Below are positions 1-9,128 of a DNA stretch of 64,000 nucleotides, piece by piece; position 1 is the stretch's first letter; every line of letters begins with the position of its first letter. Source of the stretch: Lewinellaceae bacterium (GTDB taxonomy: Bacteria > Bacteroidota > Bacteroidia > Chitinophagales > Saprospiraceae); contig JADJFA010000016.1 in NCBI GenBank assembly GCA_016708875.1, forward strand, positions 1-64,000, read 5' to 3'. The notes beneath the pieces are model-generated. The model did no database searches. It was not told where the DNA came from and saw only the letters and a program-made list of their open reading frames with translations. The translations under genes and the position numbers were made by a program.

Positions 1-514
1 AAAACATCTCTACAGACTCCATATTGGTTAAATGGGCGCGGTTATCAATATTAGCCTGGCGTTGATAATGCGGCATGCGATCCGAGCAGTGCTAGGTTCA
101 TCACTACCCAAACGAATTCATTTGGTCTGGTTCCTTGACTCAGTCGGCAAACTTAGTATCTTTTTCACAACCCGGTAATCATGCCGCATCTGCATCGTAC
201 ACCTCAAACTCACCAACTAGGCAACGCGGCTGACACGCTTACCGCAGTTTATACCTTCAGCAAACTTTCTGGGACGAATGATCCACCCAAGGCCAACGTC
301 AAACTCTTTCCCCAACCCTACCACAGATTTCTTTATCTCTGAAACGGAGGATGTTGCTTCCATGCGCATTTTCGCGCTGATGGTCGCATTTATGGCACGT
401 TTGACGTTTCGCCAGACAATGCCTATTCGATCTGGCATTTGCCAGTTGGCAACTACGTCCTTTTTTGAAGACAAAACGGACAGTTGTTTCACGGTGGAGA
501 TTAACAAACGATAG
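1..514 (+). CDS. C-terminal part of a T9SS-secreted protein, frameshifted
   Basis: Partial gene entering from the left edge. Patching reading frames gives a stretch ending in a type A type IX secretion sorting domain: VKLFPNPTTDFFISETE, then an ALDGRIYGTFDVSP-like segment, then LPVGNYVLF and a terminal basic residue pair before the stop at 512-514. Such domains direct export through the T9SS and are usually cleaved at the cell surface. The frame has to be changed near 310 (a run of C), 380 and 467 (a run of T), and more than once further upstream, so no single ORF covers it. The functional domain lies outside the window and cannot be named. The sorting-domain call is firm; the upstream reading (SFSQPGNHAASASY region) is tentative. 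Confidence 0.6.
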
Positions 515-626
515 TTCAGTGTTGGCAGTAGCAGTCTGCAGGGCAAAACGATAACATTGATACGGCCCATTTTGTAATGGTAGATACAGTTGCTCGATAA
601 ATCATGTGGTGTCGCAGGCAGAGCAC

Positions 627-809
627 CTACGCGAGGAATTCGCACAAAAATTCTTTTAGAATTTTATTGTCCTGATGATTGGAATTTTTCTGTTGCAGAT
701 CTAGTGCTCTCTCAAATTCTGCTTTGTAAAAATTCTTCGTATACCATGCTACCCCCACATTACTGGAAATACTAAAGAAACATTCCTCCAATTCCTTGAG
801 TCTTGCTTC
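627..809 (-). CDS. TPR-like open frame, fragment
   Basis: A minus-strand open frame of about 60 codons without an ATG. Its peptide looks like natural protein: NVGVAWYTKNFYKAE followed by FERALDLQQKN, which matches the spacing and small/aromatic pattern of one tetratricopeptide helix pair. It ends at a TAG at 627-629. The 5' end is closed by a stop at 810-812, so it is either the tail of a frameshifted gene or a gene remnant. The opposite-strand ORFs here look like shadows. Function unknown. Confidence 0.35.
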   Translation of the reverse strand, partial: EARLKELEECFFSISSNVGVAWYTKNFYKAEFERALDLQQKNSNHQDNKILKEFLCEFLA

Positions 810-935
810 TCATGTGTGTTTGTAATGGTTTTTGCTAGAGAGCCGATACCAATAAACTAACAGTACAGAAAAGGACAGGAAAATGAAATTGGGTTTTATC
901 TCCATTTCAATCTTTGTGTTTTTAAACCATCTTTA

Positions 936-1178
936 TCAGTTTTCCGCTAATGGTAATTGGTTCTCTATCTCAGGATTGAATCCTGCCCATTCCCAATTTT
1001 CAACCAATTTGAAAGAGTCATCAGGATTCAGATTTCCAGTCCAGTTATATTTAAAATCAAATATTTCCTGGTTGATCAAGAATTTGATTTTTGCTTCTCA
1101 GTGTTTCTATTGAATGGCTGAAGTATAGAGGTAGCGATTGGTTGTAAAGACATCTAACAACTTGTCTAAAAGGCTCAT
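936..1178 (-). CDS. small hypothetical protein, frameshifted
   Basis: An 80-residue minus-strand gene that becomes visible only when two frame changes are allowed. It starts at ATG 1176-1178 after a GGAAAAA stretch and reads MSLLDKLLDVFTTNRYLYTS, then a short middle part in another frame (IETLRSKNQILDQ), then an acidic tryptophan-rich tail containing LVENWEWAGFNPEIENQ, ending at 936. Composition and helix pattern look like a soluble intracellular protein. Small acidic proteins of this kind are often immunity proteins, but I recognise no family. The plus-strand ORF across 883-1113 is probably its shadow. Confidence 0.45.
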
Positions 1179-1315
1179 TTTTTCCATTTGACCCGTTTCT
1201 TGATTTGCTGGTTAAATTATTTTGCGCGTGGTGTTCACGCCCTCGAGTACTGGCATCTTTTATAACATAATGGACAGGTCGCTCCTATTTCTACTCCAAG
1301 GTCGGTTTTGCCTTA

Positions 1316-1822
1316 CTATTCGTACTGATACGGCCTCCTATTGTTGTAAGCCAACTTTCTGACATTTTCAAAACGCGCTTCTTCATGAAGCGTTTTCCAA
1401 AAGGTTTTGGCGAACAACCAATTAAATGGAGCAAGCATTACTGAATTCGAATGCAACCAATAGGTGTATTCAATCAAGATTTTATTTTGCTCCAGTTCAG
1501 TTGTTTTCCATTCACCGACGAACTTGTAAAAGCCTAACATCCAGGCTTGGAACGCGTCTACCTGGATTTTCCAGTATTTATTTTCCACTCTTTCAAGAAT
1601 GCTGTCCATGGACGCAAAACCGCCCTTTTGTGTCAGTGACTTTGGGCAAAAACTTTTTGCTTGAACCGACCAAGCCCCAGTTTTCATCATCCGTGCATGC
1701 ATAACCCTTGGTATGAGTCCATAAACCTGTATGTACTTTGGAAACATCACATAACATCGGTGTTTTGAAGGCTCGTTCAAGAGAGCACTCATAAATGGTG
1801 AGACGGTTACTTGGTAGATCAT
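1316..1822 (-). CDS. SRPBCC/START-like domain protein
   Basis: A 168-residue protein whose C-terminal two thirds look like a polyketide-cyclase/SRPBCC ligand-binding domain: KGGFASMDSILERVENKYW, then an aromatic strand, VGEWKTTE, and a strand-turn segment with IEYTYWLHSN, finishing with the long C-terminal helix typical of the fold. The first 55 residues fit the family poorly and may be read in a wrong frame, as neighbouring genes are full of indels. The family binds hydrophobic ligands, but no ligand can be inferred. It may be co-transcribed with the small gene downstream at 936-1178. Confidence 0.55.
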   Translation of the reverse strand: MIYQVTVSPFMSALLNEPSKHRCYVMFPKYIQVYGLIPRVMHARMMKTGAWSVQAKSFCPKSLTQKGGFASMDSILERVENKYWKIQVDAFQAWMLGFYKFVGEWKTTELEQNKILIEYTYWLHSNSVMLAPFNWLFAKTFWKTLHEEARFENVRKLAYNNRRPYQYE

Positions 1823-1889
1823 GGTGTTATTAAAGTAATTATAGCAATGCTCCTAAACAAATCCTGTAATAGTCGAATATGATTTGTTG

Positions 1890-1955
1890 CATACCGTAAG
1901 TCACAAGGTCCAGGCGCAGCGGGTAGGGGCTCGGGGAACACCACGCGCGGCGGAA
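1890..1955. repeat. dispersed intergenic repeat, copy 1
   Basis: Contains GCATACCGTA and a GGGAACACCACGCGCGGCGG core. A related stretch with GGAACACCATGAGCGGCGGA and GCATACCGTA lies at 5813-5925. Both sit just downstream or upstream of minus-strand genes and have a higher GC content than the surroundings. Origin unknown. Confidence 0.5.
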
Positions 1956-1957
1956 CC

Positions 1958-3032
1958 TTATTCCCATGGACCACTCCTGGTAACATTGATAAAAGACGTT
2001 CCATTAAATCGAAAAAGCCCACCAGAGAAGCCGAACCAAAGCCTTCCATTGCTATCTTCCAAAATATTCTGAACCCCAAAGTTAGTGGTCAAATCACTTC
2101 GGTCTGTCTCCTTAAACAACGTAAATGTTTTCCCGTCATAGCGATATGCTCCAACCCCTGAAGGCCAATCCAAATGTTCTGCGCTTTATCTTCATAGATG
2201 GTGTAAATGTCATTTTCAGCAAGGCCTTTTATTTCTGATAGTTGGTAAAAGTTTTGCCGTCATAATAGCTTACACCGCCCTCTTTAGCATTTTCAGGAAA
2301 ATCGGATGTGAGACACCCGAACCACATATTGCCTTTTTTATCTTCCACTATTCTACTTACATTATTGCTGGATAGGCCATCTTTTTTAGTGAAATGTGAG
2401 TTTTTTTCCATCAAATTTACAAGCGCCAAAACTGTCCCCTGCAAACCAGAGGTTGCCTTTTTTGTCTTAACAGCTCCCCCCAAACCTTGCCAGCCTCCCA
2501 TTTATAGGATGGATTTTCAATAACAGGTTTGGGAATGTTGAATGCAGAAAAAGAAAAGCCGTTATATCGAAATGCACCATGATTCGTACCGGCCCAAATG
2601 TTCCCATTTCTGTCTACCAGAATCTGACAACCAGCTCCATGCAGGCCCTCCATATTTCCATAATTCGTGAATGTTTTTCCGTCGTATTTTGAAGCGCCGT
2701 TGTGTGTGCCAAACCACATATTGCCTTCATTGTCTTCCGTATGCTCGCAACGGTATTGTCACATAAGCCTTCTTTGTAGAGAAGTAGGTAAGCGTTTTTC
2801 CATCAAAACGTGCCGCACCTTTGGCCAGGGTTCCAAACCACAGGTTTCCTTTTTTGTCCTCAAATACTTCTACTACATAGTCGTCTATTTGAGCGTCATT
2901 TTTTGGCCTTGCCTCTAATGCCGGATCCTTGGTTTTTAGCGCATTTGAATTTGATTGTCCGTTGCAGGCAATGATAAAAGCCAACAGGAAAAGCAATGGA
3001 CAAACGTGCGAGCGCAAGCAAACTTTCTTCAT
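1958..3032 (-). CDS. two-component-regulator-type beta-propeller lipoprotein, frameshifted
   Basis: One gene of about 358 codons broken into at least four frames. The N-terminus has a lipoprotein signal peptide (basic MKK, hydrophobic LLFLLAFIIA, then Cys), so the product is probably membrane-anchored. The body is a series of propeller blades with the motif (N)GNLWFGT-x-GAxRFDGKTLTYF, repeated as MWFGTHNGASKYDGKTFTNY, GNIWAGTNHGAFRYNG, GNMWFGC and GRLWFGFSGGLFRFNG. This is the 'Reg_prop' repeat found in sensor domains of hybrid two-component systems of Bacteroidota. No histidine kinase follows, so it is a stand-alone secreted or surface propeller. Ends at 1958. Domain assignment is secure; the exact sequence is not. 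Confidence 0.75.
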
Positions 3033-3126
3033 GTGTTATTTTTTCACGAAGGTATTGGGAAGTATGTTTTCGGGCTTTTTTCAATCGTAAAACAATGTAA
3101 AGGGGATGTAAATACCTTTAATGCAC

Positions 3127-3161
3127 AATGTGGGTTGTCATTCAGAATGACAACCCACATT
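3127..3161. terminator. perfect intergenic hairpin, likely terminator
   Basis: A perfect inverted repeat with arms AATGTGGGTTGTCATT and AATGACAACCCACATT around a 3-base loop, between the 3' end of the LamG-type gene (ends 3247) and the start of the propeller lipoprotein (3032). It has no T-run, so it could also be a protein-binding palindrome. Confidence 0.5.
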
Positions 3162-3184
3162 TCATCGCTTATGAACTCGGTACA

Positions 3185-3216
3185 ATGGCGTAGCTGCCAT
3201 CCGCTAATACGCTCAG
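3185..3216. repeat. 32-bp partial duplicate of the gene at 5392-5766
   Basis: This stretch matches 5606-5637 at 31 of 32 positions (mismatch at base 26). The second copy is coding sequence of the small secreted protein at 5392-5766. The copy here lies in the intergenic space just after the LamG gene and looks like a relic of an earlier duplicate. Confidence 0.7.
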
Positions 3217-3246
3217 ACAAAGATTAGGCGTCCGGATATTTTGCAA

Positions 3247-5248
3247 TCATGCCTGCCGTGGCTTTTTGGAACAAATACATTCATCTGCGCTGCAATCTGG
3301 TCTGCTACGCACATAATTCCAAATCCGCACCTCAGCCATTTCACCCATAAAAATATTGGCATCCCCACCTGAATTACTCCACCGGCCTATTTGGACAAAA
3401 TTTCCTCCGTAAGGCGGAACGTCTTTGCAGAACTGACCATTTTCCCATTCTTGTATAGTTTCATTTCCCGGGTATCTGAATCAAGCTAACCGCATAATGC
3501 TCCCAACCCTGCGATATGGAATCTTCACATTTTACAGCGGACCACACCTCGTTATGACCTGAACATACTTTTCGATTTCCTATCCAAAAAGCATGATGCC
3601 CATTCACCCTCCTGAGACTATGTTATATTGCCCTGATTATCAGCAGGAATTTTTATCCAGGCCTTTTGTATAGGAGCGGGAAAGTTTGTTGTTTACAATC
3701 ACAGGAGGAGTCGAAGCATCAAACAACACGGTTTTTCCCACCGGAACCGCTGTTTGTACCGGAGTGCTAACGACCGTTGGAACACTGATGACGTTGGGAA
3801 CGCTGGTCAATTGTCCGTCCCGGATTTCTAACCGTCCTTCAAGGATAATGGTTTTACCAGGAGGCGCTTCTATGGTAAAGGTAATGGTGTTGGGCGAAGC
3901 TGTTTTTTCCACAGTTCCTTCTGTAGCAGTTGCGGCAGCTATACCGGCAGGTCGCCACTCATCGGTATAAAATTCGTTTGTATTTACTTCTACTGGCGCG
4001 CTTACCGTCGTACCATCTGTGCGGTAAATAGTGTAGGTGCTTTTTGCCTGAAAAAGAACGCCGAAGCAGCCACCCGTTACCGTTGGGGACAGGTAAAAAA
4101 GTTCGCTCCTCGTATTTTTAAGTGGCGCCGCCCCAAATGACGTAAGAAGCCTCGATGGAGGCAGTTACGCTAACTTCGCCCTCTGCAACCATTGGCACGC
4201 CAGCTTTTCCCACCTGCTGTGACCGACAAACCGAGTGACGCCTATCTCGTTGTTATAATTGCTTTCTTCGTTTTTGCCTATCATTACAGAGAATTCTTTG
4301 GTTTCTGTATTGATATGCTCATAACTGTCTATTACTTCATATCTCGTAATTCTCCTGATTTTATAGATTGGGCTTGCCCGAAACTGCTCCAATTGATTCT
4401 CGTGATTAGGATCATGTACGGCAAAAATGGAACATAATACTCTTTCGATACTTCCGAGGCTTTCATTTCTTCTTCCGTAGGTGTAAAATTGCCTTTTAAC
4501 TTGATTTTTTTGTCGCCCATTTCTACCTTCTCCATAATATCATTTTCGGGAAAATTCAGCACCAAAGCATAGGCGGTTTCAGCAGGTTGATTATCATGGA
4601 GCCGGCTTGCCTTAAAAGTGCCTGATACCATGTAAACTGATTTCGCGCGGATGCACTACTGGTGGCTTTCATCAGCCAAATAGCCACATCCTTATCAGCG
4701 CCCGAACCCGAGTCGGTCCAAAATGCTTTGAGCGAGGAATCCTCTTTGGGCGAGATTTAAATAACCCGCAGCAGCTTACGAGCGCCACTGTTGCACCCAA
4801 AGCGTTTACGGCAGTCTTTTTGATACAACGCACTGAGCCTGCGTTTGCGGGGTCGTCGCTGGTCACGATATCCCCCAAAGCAACATAACCTTCGGGGCAT
4901 TTCATACGCCAAATATTACAATCGCCGTAGGTACCGCCCGAACCTGCATCGTCCCACATCTTTCAAAACCAATTGGTTCTTTCAACAGGTCTTCATAACC
5001 CGGTTAGGTTTATGTAATGGCAACTGGAGCACGTTGCCCTTTTCCGGGTTGATATCATGAAAACGCGTAGCAAAATGCCCCAAAGTATAAAAACCCGGTG
5101 ATGGATCTGCTTTCCAGAAAGCTACGTTCTCATCTGCGCCGGTGTTACCATCGTCCCAGATTTTGCCATTTTGCGGATCAACTGCTTTCATTTCGATGTA
5201 AAAAAATTCGGAAGACAAGCCGTTGTTGTCAAGTAAGGTGTTGGCCAT
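3247..5248 (-). CDS. Vps62-like/LamG multidomain protein, heavily frameshifted
   Basis: A single locus of about 667 codons broken by six or more frame changes. The N-terminal part (MANTLLDNNG...) has three copies of a tryptophan-aspartate signature: IWDDGNTGADENVAFWKA, MWDDAGSGGTYGDCNIWRM and FWTDSGSGADKDVAIWLM. The first two are followed by PSPGFYTLGHFAT and CPEGYVALGDIVTSDDP. These resemble the Vps62/DUF946 family known from plants, fungi and some bacterial toxins. A central segment (3640-4631) is unassigned. The C-terminus is a concanavalin A-like LamG fold with GGDANIFMGEMAEVRIWNY, ending at TGA 3247-3249. There is no signal peptide at the visible start. A secreted lectin or toxin-like binding protein is possible but not shown. 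Confidence 0.55.
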
Positions 5249-5391
5249 TTATAATAATTTAATTAAGATTGGTTTGTTACGTTTATGTTTTGGGGATGTT
5301 CAGTTGTCAGGACCTTACGTCGAGCGCAATCTTCCTGTTAGATGCCCCGACCTAAAGCCCGTCTAATGGTCGCCAAAAGCCATGACAATAC

Positions 5392-5766
5392 TCAACCCCG
5401 CTGCATAGTCATGACCCCTTCAGGCCCTCCACGGCCAGCGCAGCCGTCGCTCACGCGGGTCATAGTCAGTGTATCGCCCTCGATCTTAAGGGTGTACACC
5501 CCTTGTTCGGTACAGTCGCTGCCTTCTGAATCCTGTATGGTCATTTTGCCACCTTCGACGGTGTATTTTCCCTTTATCTCAATGGTGCCGTCGGCACCAA
5601 AATCTATGGCGTAGCTGCCATCCGCTAATAGGCTCAGCTTCAGGGGTGCCATTTTTCCAGCTTCATCGGGAATGGACATTTTCCAAGTGCCAACGGGGTT
5701 TTGGGCCATCAAGCTAAGGGGAAGCATGGCGATAATGGCAATAAAAGGGAGAATGAGGATTTTCAT
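5392..5766 (-). CDS. small secreted lipocalin-like protein
   Basis: An intact 124-residue protein with a signal peptide (MKILILPFIAIIAMLPLSLMA, cleavage after AQ-like site). The mature part starts NPVGTWKM and continues with alternating strands (DGSYAIDFGADGTIEIKG, GKMTIQDSEG, GVYTLKIEGDTLTMT), the pattern of small lipocalin-like or META-type beta-barrel proteins that are common in Bacteroidota. A Cys pair (SDC and DGC) may form a disulphide. Function unknown. It is transcribed in the same direction as the Vps62/LamG gene downstream, separated by about 140 bases. Confidence 0.7.
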   Translation of the reverse strand: MKILILPFIAIIAMLPLSLMAQNPVGTWKMSIPDEAGKMAPLKLSLLADGSYAIDFGADGTIEIKGKYTVEGGKMTIQDSEGSDCTEQGVYTLKIEGDTLTMTRVSDGCAGRGGPEGVMTMQRG

Positions 5767-5794
5767 GATTCGATTTTATTTTAAGGATGCTTAG

Positions 5795-5925
5795 GTCCGG
5801 CGGCGGGAATTTAGAGGAACACCATGAGCGGCGGAAGACAAGATCCAGGTATAGCGTGGAGGAACACCATGCCGGTGAAAATGTGCATACCGTAGGGAGA
5901 ACACTCTCGGCGCGGTTGCCCTCTA
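5795..5925. repeat. dispersed intergenic repeat, copy 2
   Basis: Carries two internal copies of GGAACACCATG about 60 bases apart, plus GCATACCGTA at its right end, related to the element at 1890-1955. The short ORF across it on the minus strand is just the repeat in translation (it repeats a xWCSS pattern) and is not considered a gene. Confidence 0.5.
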
Positions 5926-5928
5926 ACA

Positions 5929-6099
5929 TTATGCTGCAATCACTAAGGATTTGAATAATTTTCTTAGTTGTGGATAAATGATATAACTGAAAGTCGCAAT
6001 TCCTATTCCAGCCCCTGCTACAATTCCTCCTGTTACTATTTCTAGTGCTGGTTTTTTGGCTGCTTCACTAACTCCTACTAATAATCCGGTTAATGCCAT
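5929..6099 (-). CDS. small glycine-zipper membrane protein or C-terminal piece
   Basis: A 56-codon frame from ATG 6097-6099 to TAA 5929-5931 with the hydrophobic core TGGIVAGAGIGIATFSYII and a basic tail (QLRKLFK). The GxxxG-like spacing suggests a membrane-inserting glycine-zipper helix. The sequence upstream (6100-6240) continues with similar Gly/Ala/Ile-rich peptides in shifting frames, so this may be the tail of a longer membrane protein, or even of the NACHT gene upstream, rather than a separate gene. Confidence 0.4.
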   Translation of the reverse strand: MALTGLLVGVSEAAKKPALEIVTGGIVAGAGIGIATFSYIIYPQLRKLFKSLVIAA

Positions 6100-6242
6100 T
6101 ATTGCGTAGGTGCTGCTGCGCTACCACAACAGTTCCACACCCCCTTTTCCGAATCTTGCTATTGCTCCTGCAATTGCTATTACTCGCTATCCCTATTGTT
6201 CCTGCTAATGCTCATTGCTCCGAGCTATTCCTATTGTTCCTA

Positions 6243-8993
6243 TTAACACTCCAATCTACCCTCAATCCCCACCCCTGTTACCACTTCGCTCCAACTCCAA
6301 CAATATATATTAATATGCTTAGGATTAGCAACACGATACTCTCTGTAACGAATATCTCCATCCTGTAATTGAATGACTTTTTGATATGAGGAATTAATCG
6401 GTGTTATAGGTTGGTGAAGTAAACTGCAACACTTGTTGTAGAGCCGTATATAACCGCTATAGGTGGATAATGGTATAAGGACATCTTCTGGTTTCTTAAT
6501 TACTAAATGCAGTTTATACCAAAAAATAATACGATAAACAGTAAGAAAAGATAGCGCCGAAACAAAATAAAATGCCCACCATAATTTATCGCTCTGGGTA
6601 TTTATTGCCCCAGATAATAAATAAAAGGTTTGCCAAAAATACCCACCCCAGCCATTTCTGAGCAGGGTGTAATGAGCATCACCCCTGTAAGATTTGGAAA
6701 AAATTTGCTATACCAGTAGGGGTTTACTTTATTAAAAATGGCTTTTTTATATATAGATTGATTCTCTTCTATCGGGATAGGTTTACCTGCTTTATCCGTA
6801 AGTTCCATTTTCGCCACTACTTGTTCTGCCACAAAGCGCTCTACGTCTCTCGAAGGCGCCAATTGGGTTTGCTTGAATTTATAGGTTTTAGCAATATGGT
6901 TTACTACCATGAGGCGGTTTTTATCGGCGTCTTTTGAGTGAAAGGTCGGCATAGAAATCGCCCACCAAATACTCAAAAAAGATTTGTGGGCGAAACGAAA
7001 CACATCTCGACCCGATAAATCCTGTACCAGGATACCTCCTGACAAAACATCTCTCCAAACTACTTCACGGGCATTTTGATTTTCCTTTAATCGCTTTGGC
7101 AGAAAGTCCATGGCGCTGTTGCCCTGCTGTGCATCCTTATATGGGGGCAAGTAGAGAGGATAATTGGTCCAAATCTGATCAATGATGTCCTGCAACTCCG
7201 TTGCCCGTATTTGATTGGTGTACTGATTTTTTCGCATCATCCCCACCGCAATGCCCGTCATAAAATAGTTGCGCTCGTGGGTGGTTAAGAAGTTGACCTT
7301 CTTTGCCTCCTGTCGTTCGTAATCCTTGTCAATGAACTTTCCGATTACCACCGCAGAGTTCAAACGGTCTTTTAAGTTCGCCAATTCGCTGTTCCAGATG
7401 GTACTGAGTTGGTAAAGGGTAGAAGGTCTCGTCAACAACTCCTGAAACTGCCTGCCTTTGCCCGTGCTTTCCATGGCCTGTAAAATTTCCGCCTTTGTCT
7501 CAGGCTGTACTTCCCGCAATGCTCCTTGAATCTGTTCCACAGTCATAGGGTTGTATACGTAGCTTTGGAGAAGTGGGATACGTTGTGGAGAATGCCCAAA
7601 GCATCACGGGCGCTCCACATCATCTGCAAAAAGAGTGGGCCTTCCGGTTATAATTATGCGTGACTTTGGCTCGGCGGCCATGGTCCAGATTTGGTTGAAA
7701 TGACTGAAGAGCAGCTCAGTATCACCGACCAAATCCATTTCATCAAAACCATCCAATATTATAAGCAGACGCCCTGCTTTGTGAAGCTCCAAAAGGGCTT
7801 GGGCTTTGCCGCCAAATCTGTTGGCCCACTTGCCAAGAATGTCTAAAATGTCAGTGGTGCGCGGGCTAAATCCACGAAGTGGAATCAGGATGGGAATCCT
7901 ATTGTATTTACCCGGATTGTCTAAAAGTTCCTTGACGATTTTTATGGTCAATACTGTTTTCCCCTGTCCATAATCACCAAGTATCGCTAAATGCTCCTTC
8001 TCATTGGCTTGCTGAAGCCAGTCTAAGATGTGTGCCTCAACGTTTTCAACAGTATGTTCAGTTTGAAGTTTTTCCTGAACTATAGTTTTTAACTCTCCCT
8101 GTAAGGGTACATAAATATCTGCGAGACAGCGATCGCTTCCGGGGAGCGTTTCTTTTTCAAATAGAGCGTTTATGTACCGTTTGTAATCTGTGAAATTGAT
8201 CAAATTATCAAGCAACTCACTTTCGTAACGATACTGAAAGTCAATGCCAAGATGAGTTTTATTTCCTTTTGCTCCAGTACCTAATATCGCTATAATATGC
8301 GTCTGAAATTCTTCAGGTTGAGGATTTGTTAACTTCAGGTATGTACGGAGCGCTTCTTCTGAGGGCGCTTCATGAAAACATACAATGCCTATCTTTTTAC
8401 CATTCGATGCGTAGCGCCCGATGAATGCATGGCATTCGCGATGCCAGTCCCGTAAATCGTCAAATTCGTATTGCTGGTCGTACAGCTTTAATAACTGCGA
8501 TGCTGTTCGATTTGTAAAAACATCACGTTTGTTGGCCTTTTCTTCTTGTATATCTCAATTTTATCTCGATGCCTGAGGTAAAATAGAAAATCCAAATATA
8601 AAGAAGTCTTACCACCGGTTTTAATTATATCCACATATCTGGTGCTTTTCAAACCATTCCAGGTTGAGTACAAAATCCAATAATGATGGTCAAGAAAGAG
8701 ACAGAAAAGATAAAAATGAACAGATTTAACTTTATTATCACTTGGTTGGTAGGTCGGCAGAGTAAAACCTAATTGTGTATTTGCTACTTGAACTACCCAA
8801 CTGAATAACGGGTTCTGTGCGAATAATAAGGTAATCAAGGCAATAACAAAACCCACATAGGTGGACAACGCTACAAAGGCAAATCGCTCGCGAGTATCCT
8901 TGCGTTTTATGTATCTATAATATACCCAGAGTCCTACAGCGGTAAGTATAGAAAGGACTGCTACAGTCCCAAAAAATAGTTGTATAAATCCAT
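6243..8993 (-). CDS. membrane-anchored NACHT/STAND NTPase, frameshifted
   Basis: One reading of about 900 codons, interrupted near 6605, 7600 and 8500. Order: two or three N-terminal membrane helices (IQLFFGTVAVLSILTAVG, then FVALSTYVGFVIALITLLFA), a roughly 130-residue region I do not recognise (with IGIVCFHEAPSEEALRTYL), a NACHT NTPase with Walker A GDYGQGKT and Walker B LLIILDGFDEM followed by IIITGRP, a helical arm (6602-7546) and a C-terminal membrane helix (WWAFYFVSALSFLTVY) with a tail reaching TAA at 6243-6245. STAND ATPases with NACHT modules serve as signal-triggered switches, many in phage defence. No ATG lies in frame at the 5' end; an ATG at 8991-8993 would serve after one indel. 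An in-frame TGA at 7604 is best explained by two compensating indels. Confidence 0.7.
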
Positions 8994-9035
8994 TTTCAAT
9001 AATCTATTGGCGGATTATTTCAGTCCAGGTAAATA

Positions 9036-9117
9036 ATTGATGACTTACGATTAGTATTTGATGGTGAAATTAGCTCAACTAGAACAGTTCATCAATCGTC
9101 AACCGTAAGTCATCAAT
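9036..9117. repeat. intergenic inverted repeat
   Basis: Perfect 14-base arms ATTGATGACTTACG and CGTAAGTCATCAAT separated by 54 bases, between the EF-G paralogue and the NACHT gene. It belongs to a family of short ATCGTCAATCGT-type intergenic sequences also seen near 42,770 and 54,515. Confidence 0.6.
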
Positions 9118-9128
9118 CGTCAATTAAT

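Noticed and set aside
883..1113. 76-residue plus-strand ORF with a signal-peptide-like start
   Set aside because: The opposite strand encodes a more convincing acidic, tryptophan-containing peptide; the hydrophobic start is probably coincidental.
5714..5929. 71-residue minus-strand ORF
   Set aside because: It is the translation of the GGAACACCATG repeat running into the upstream part of the small secreted gene.
6270..6361. Short hydrophobic ORF starting at ATG 6359-6361 on the minus strand
   Set aside because: It overlaps in another frame the continuing C-terminal part of the NACHT protein, which gives the more protein-like reading.
7601..7606. Selenocysteine or programmed stop at the in-frame TGA in the NACHT gene
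   Set aside because: A one-base deletion followed by a one-base insertion restores a family-like peptide, and similar indels occur throughout the window.
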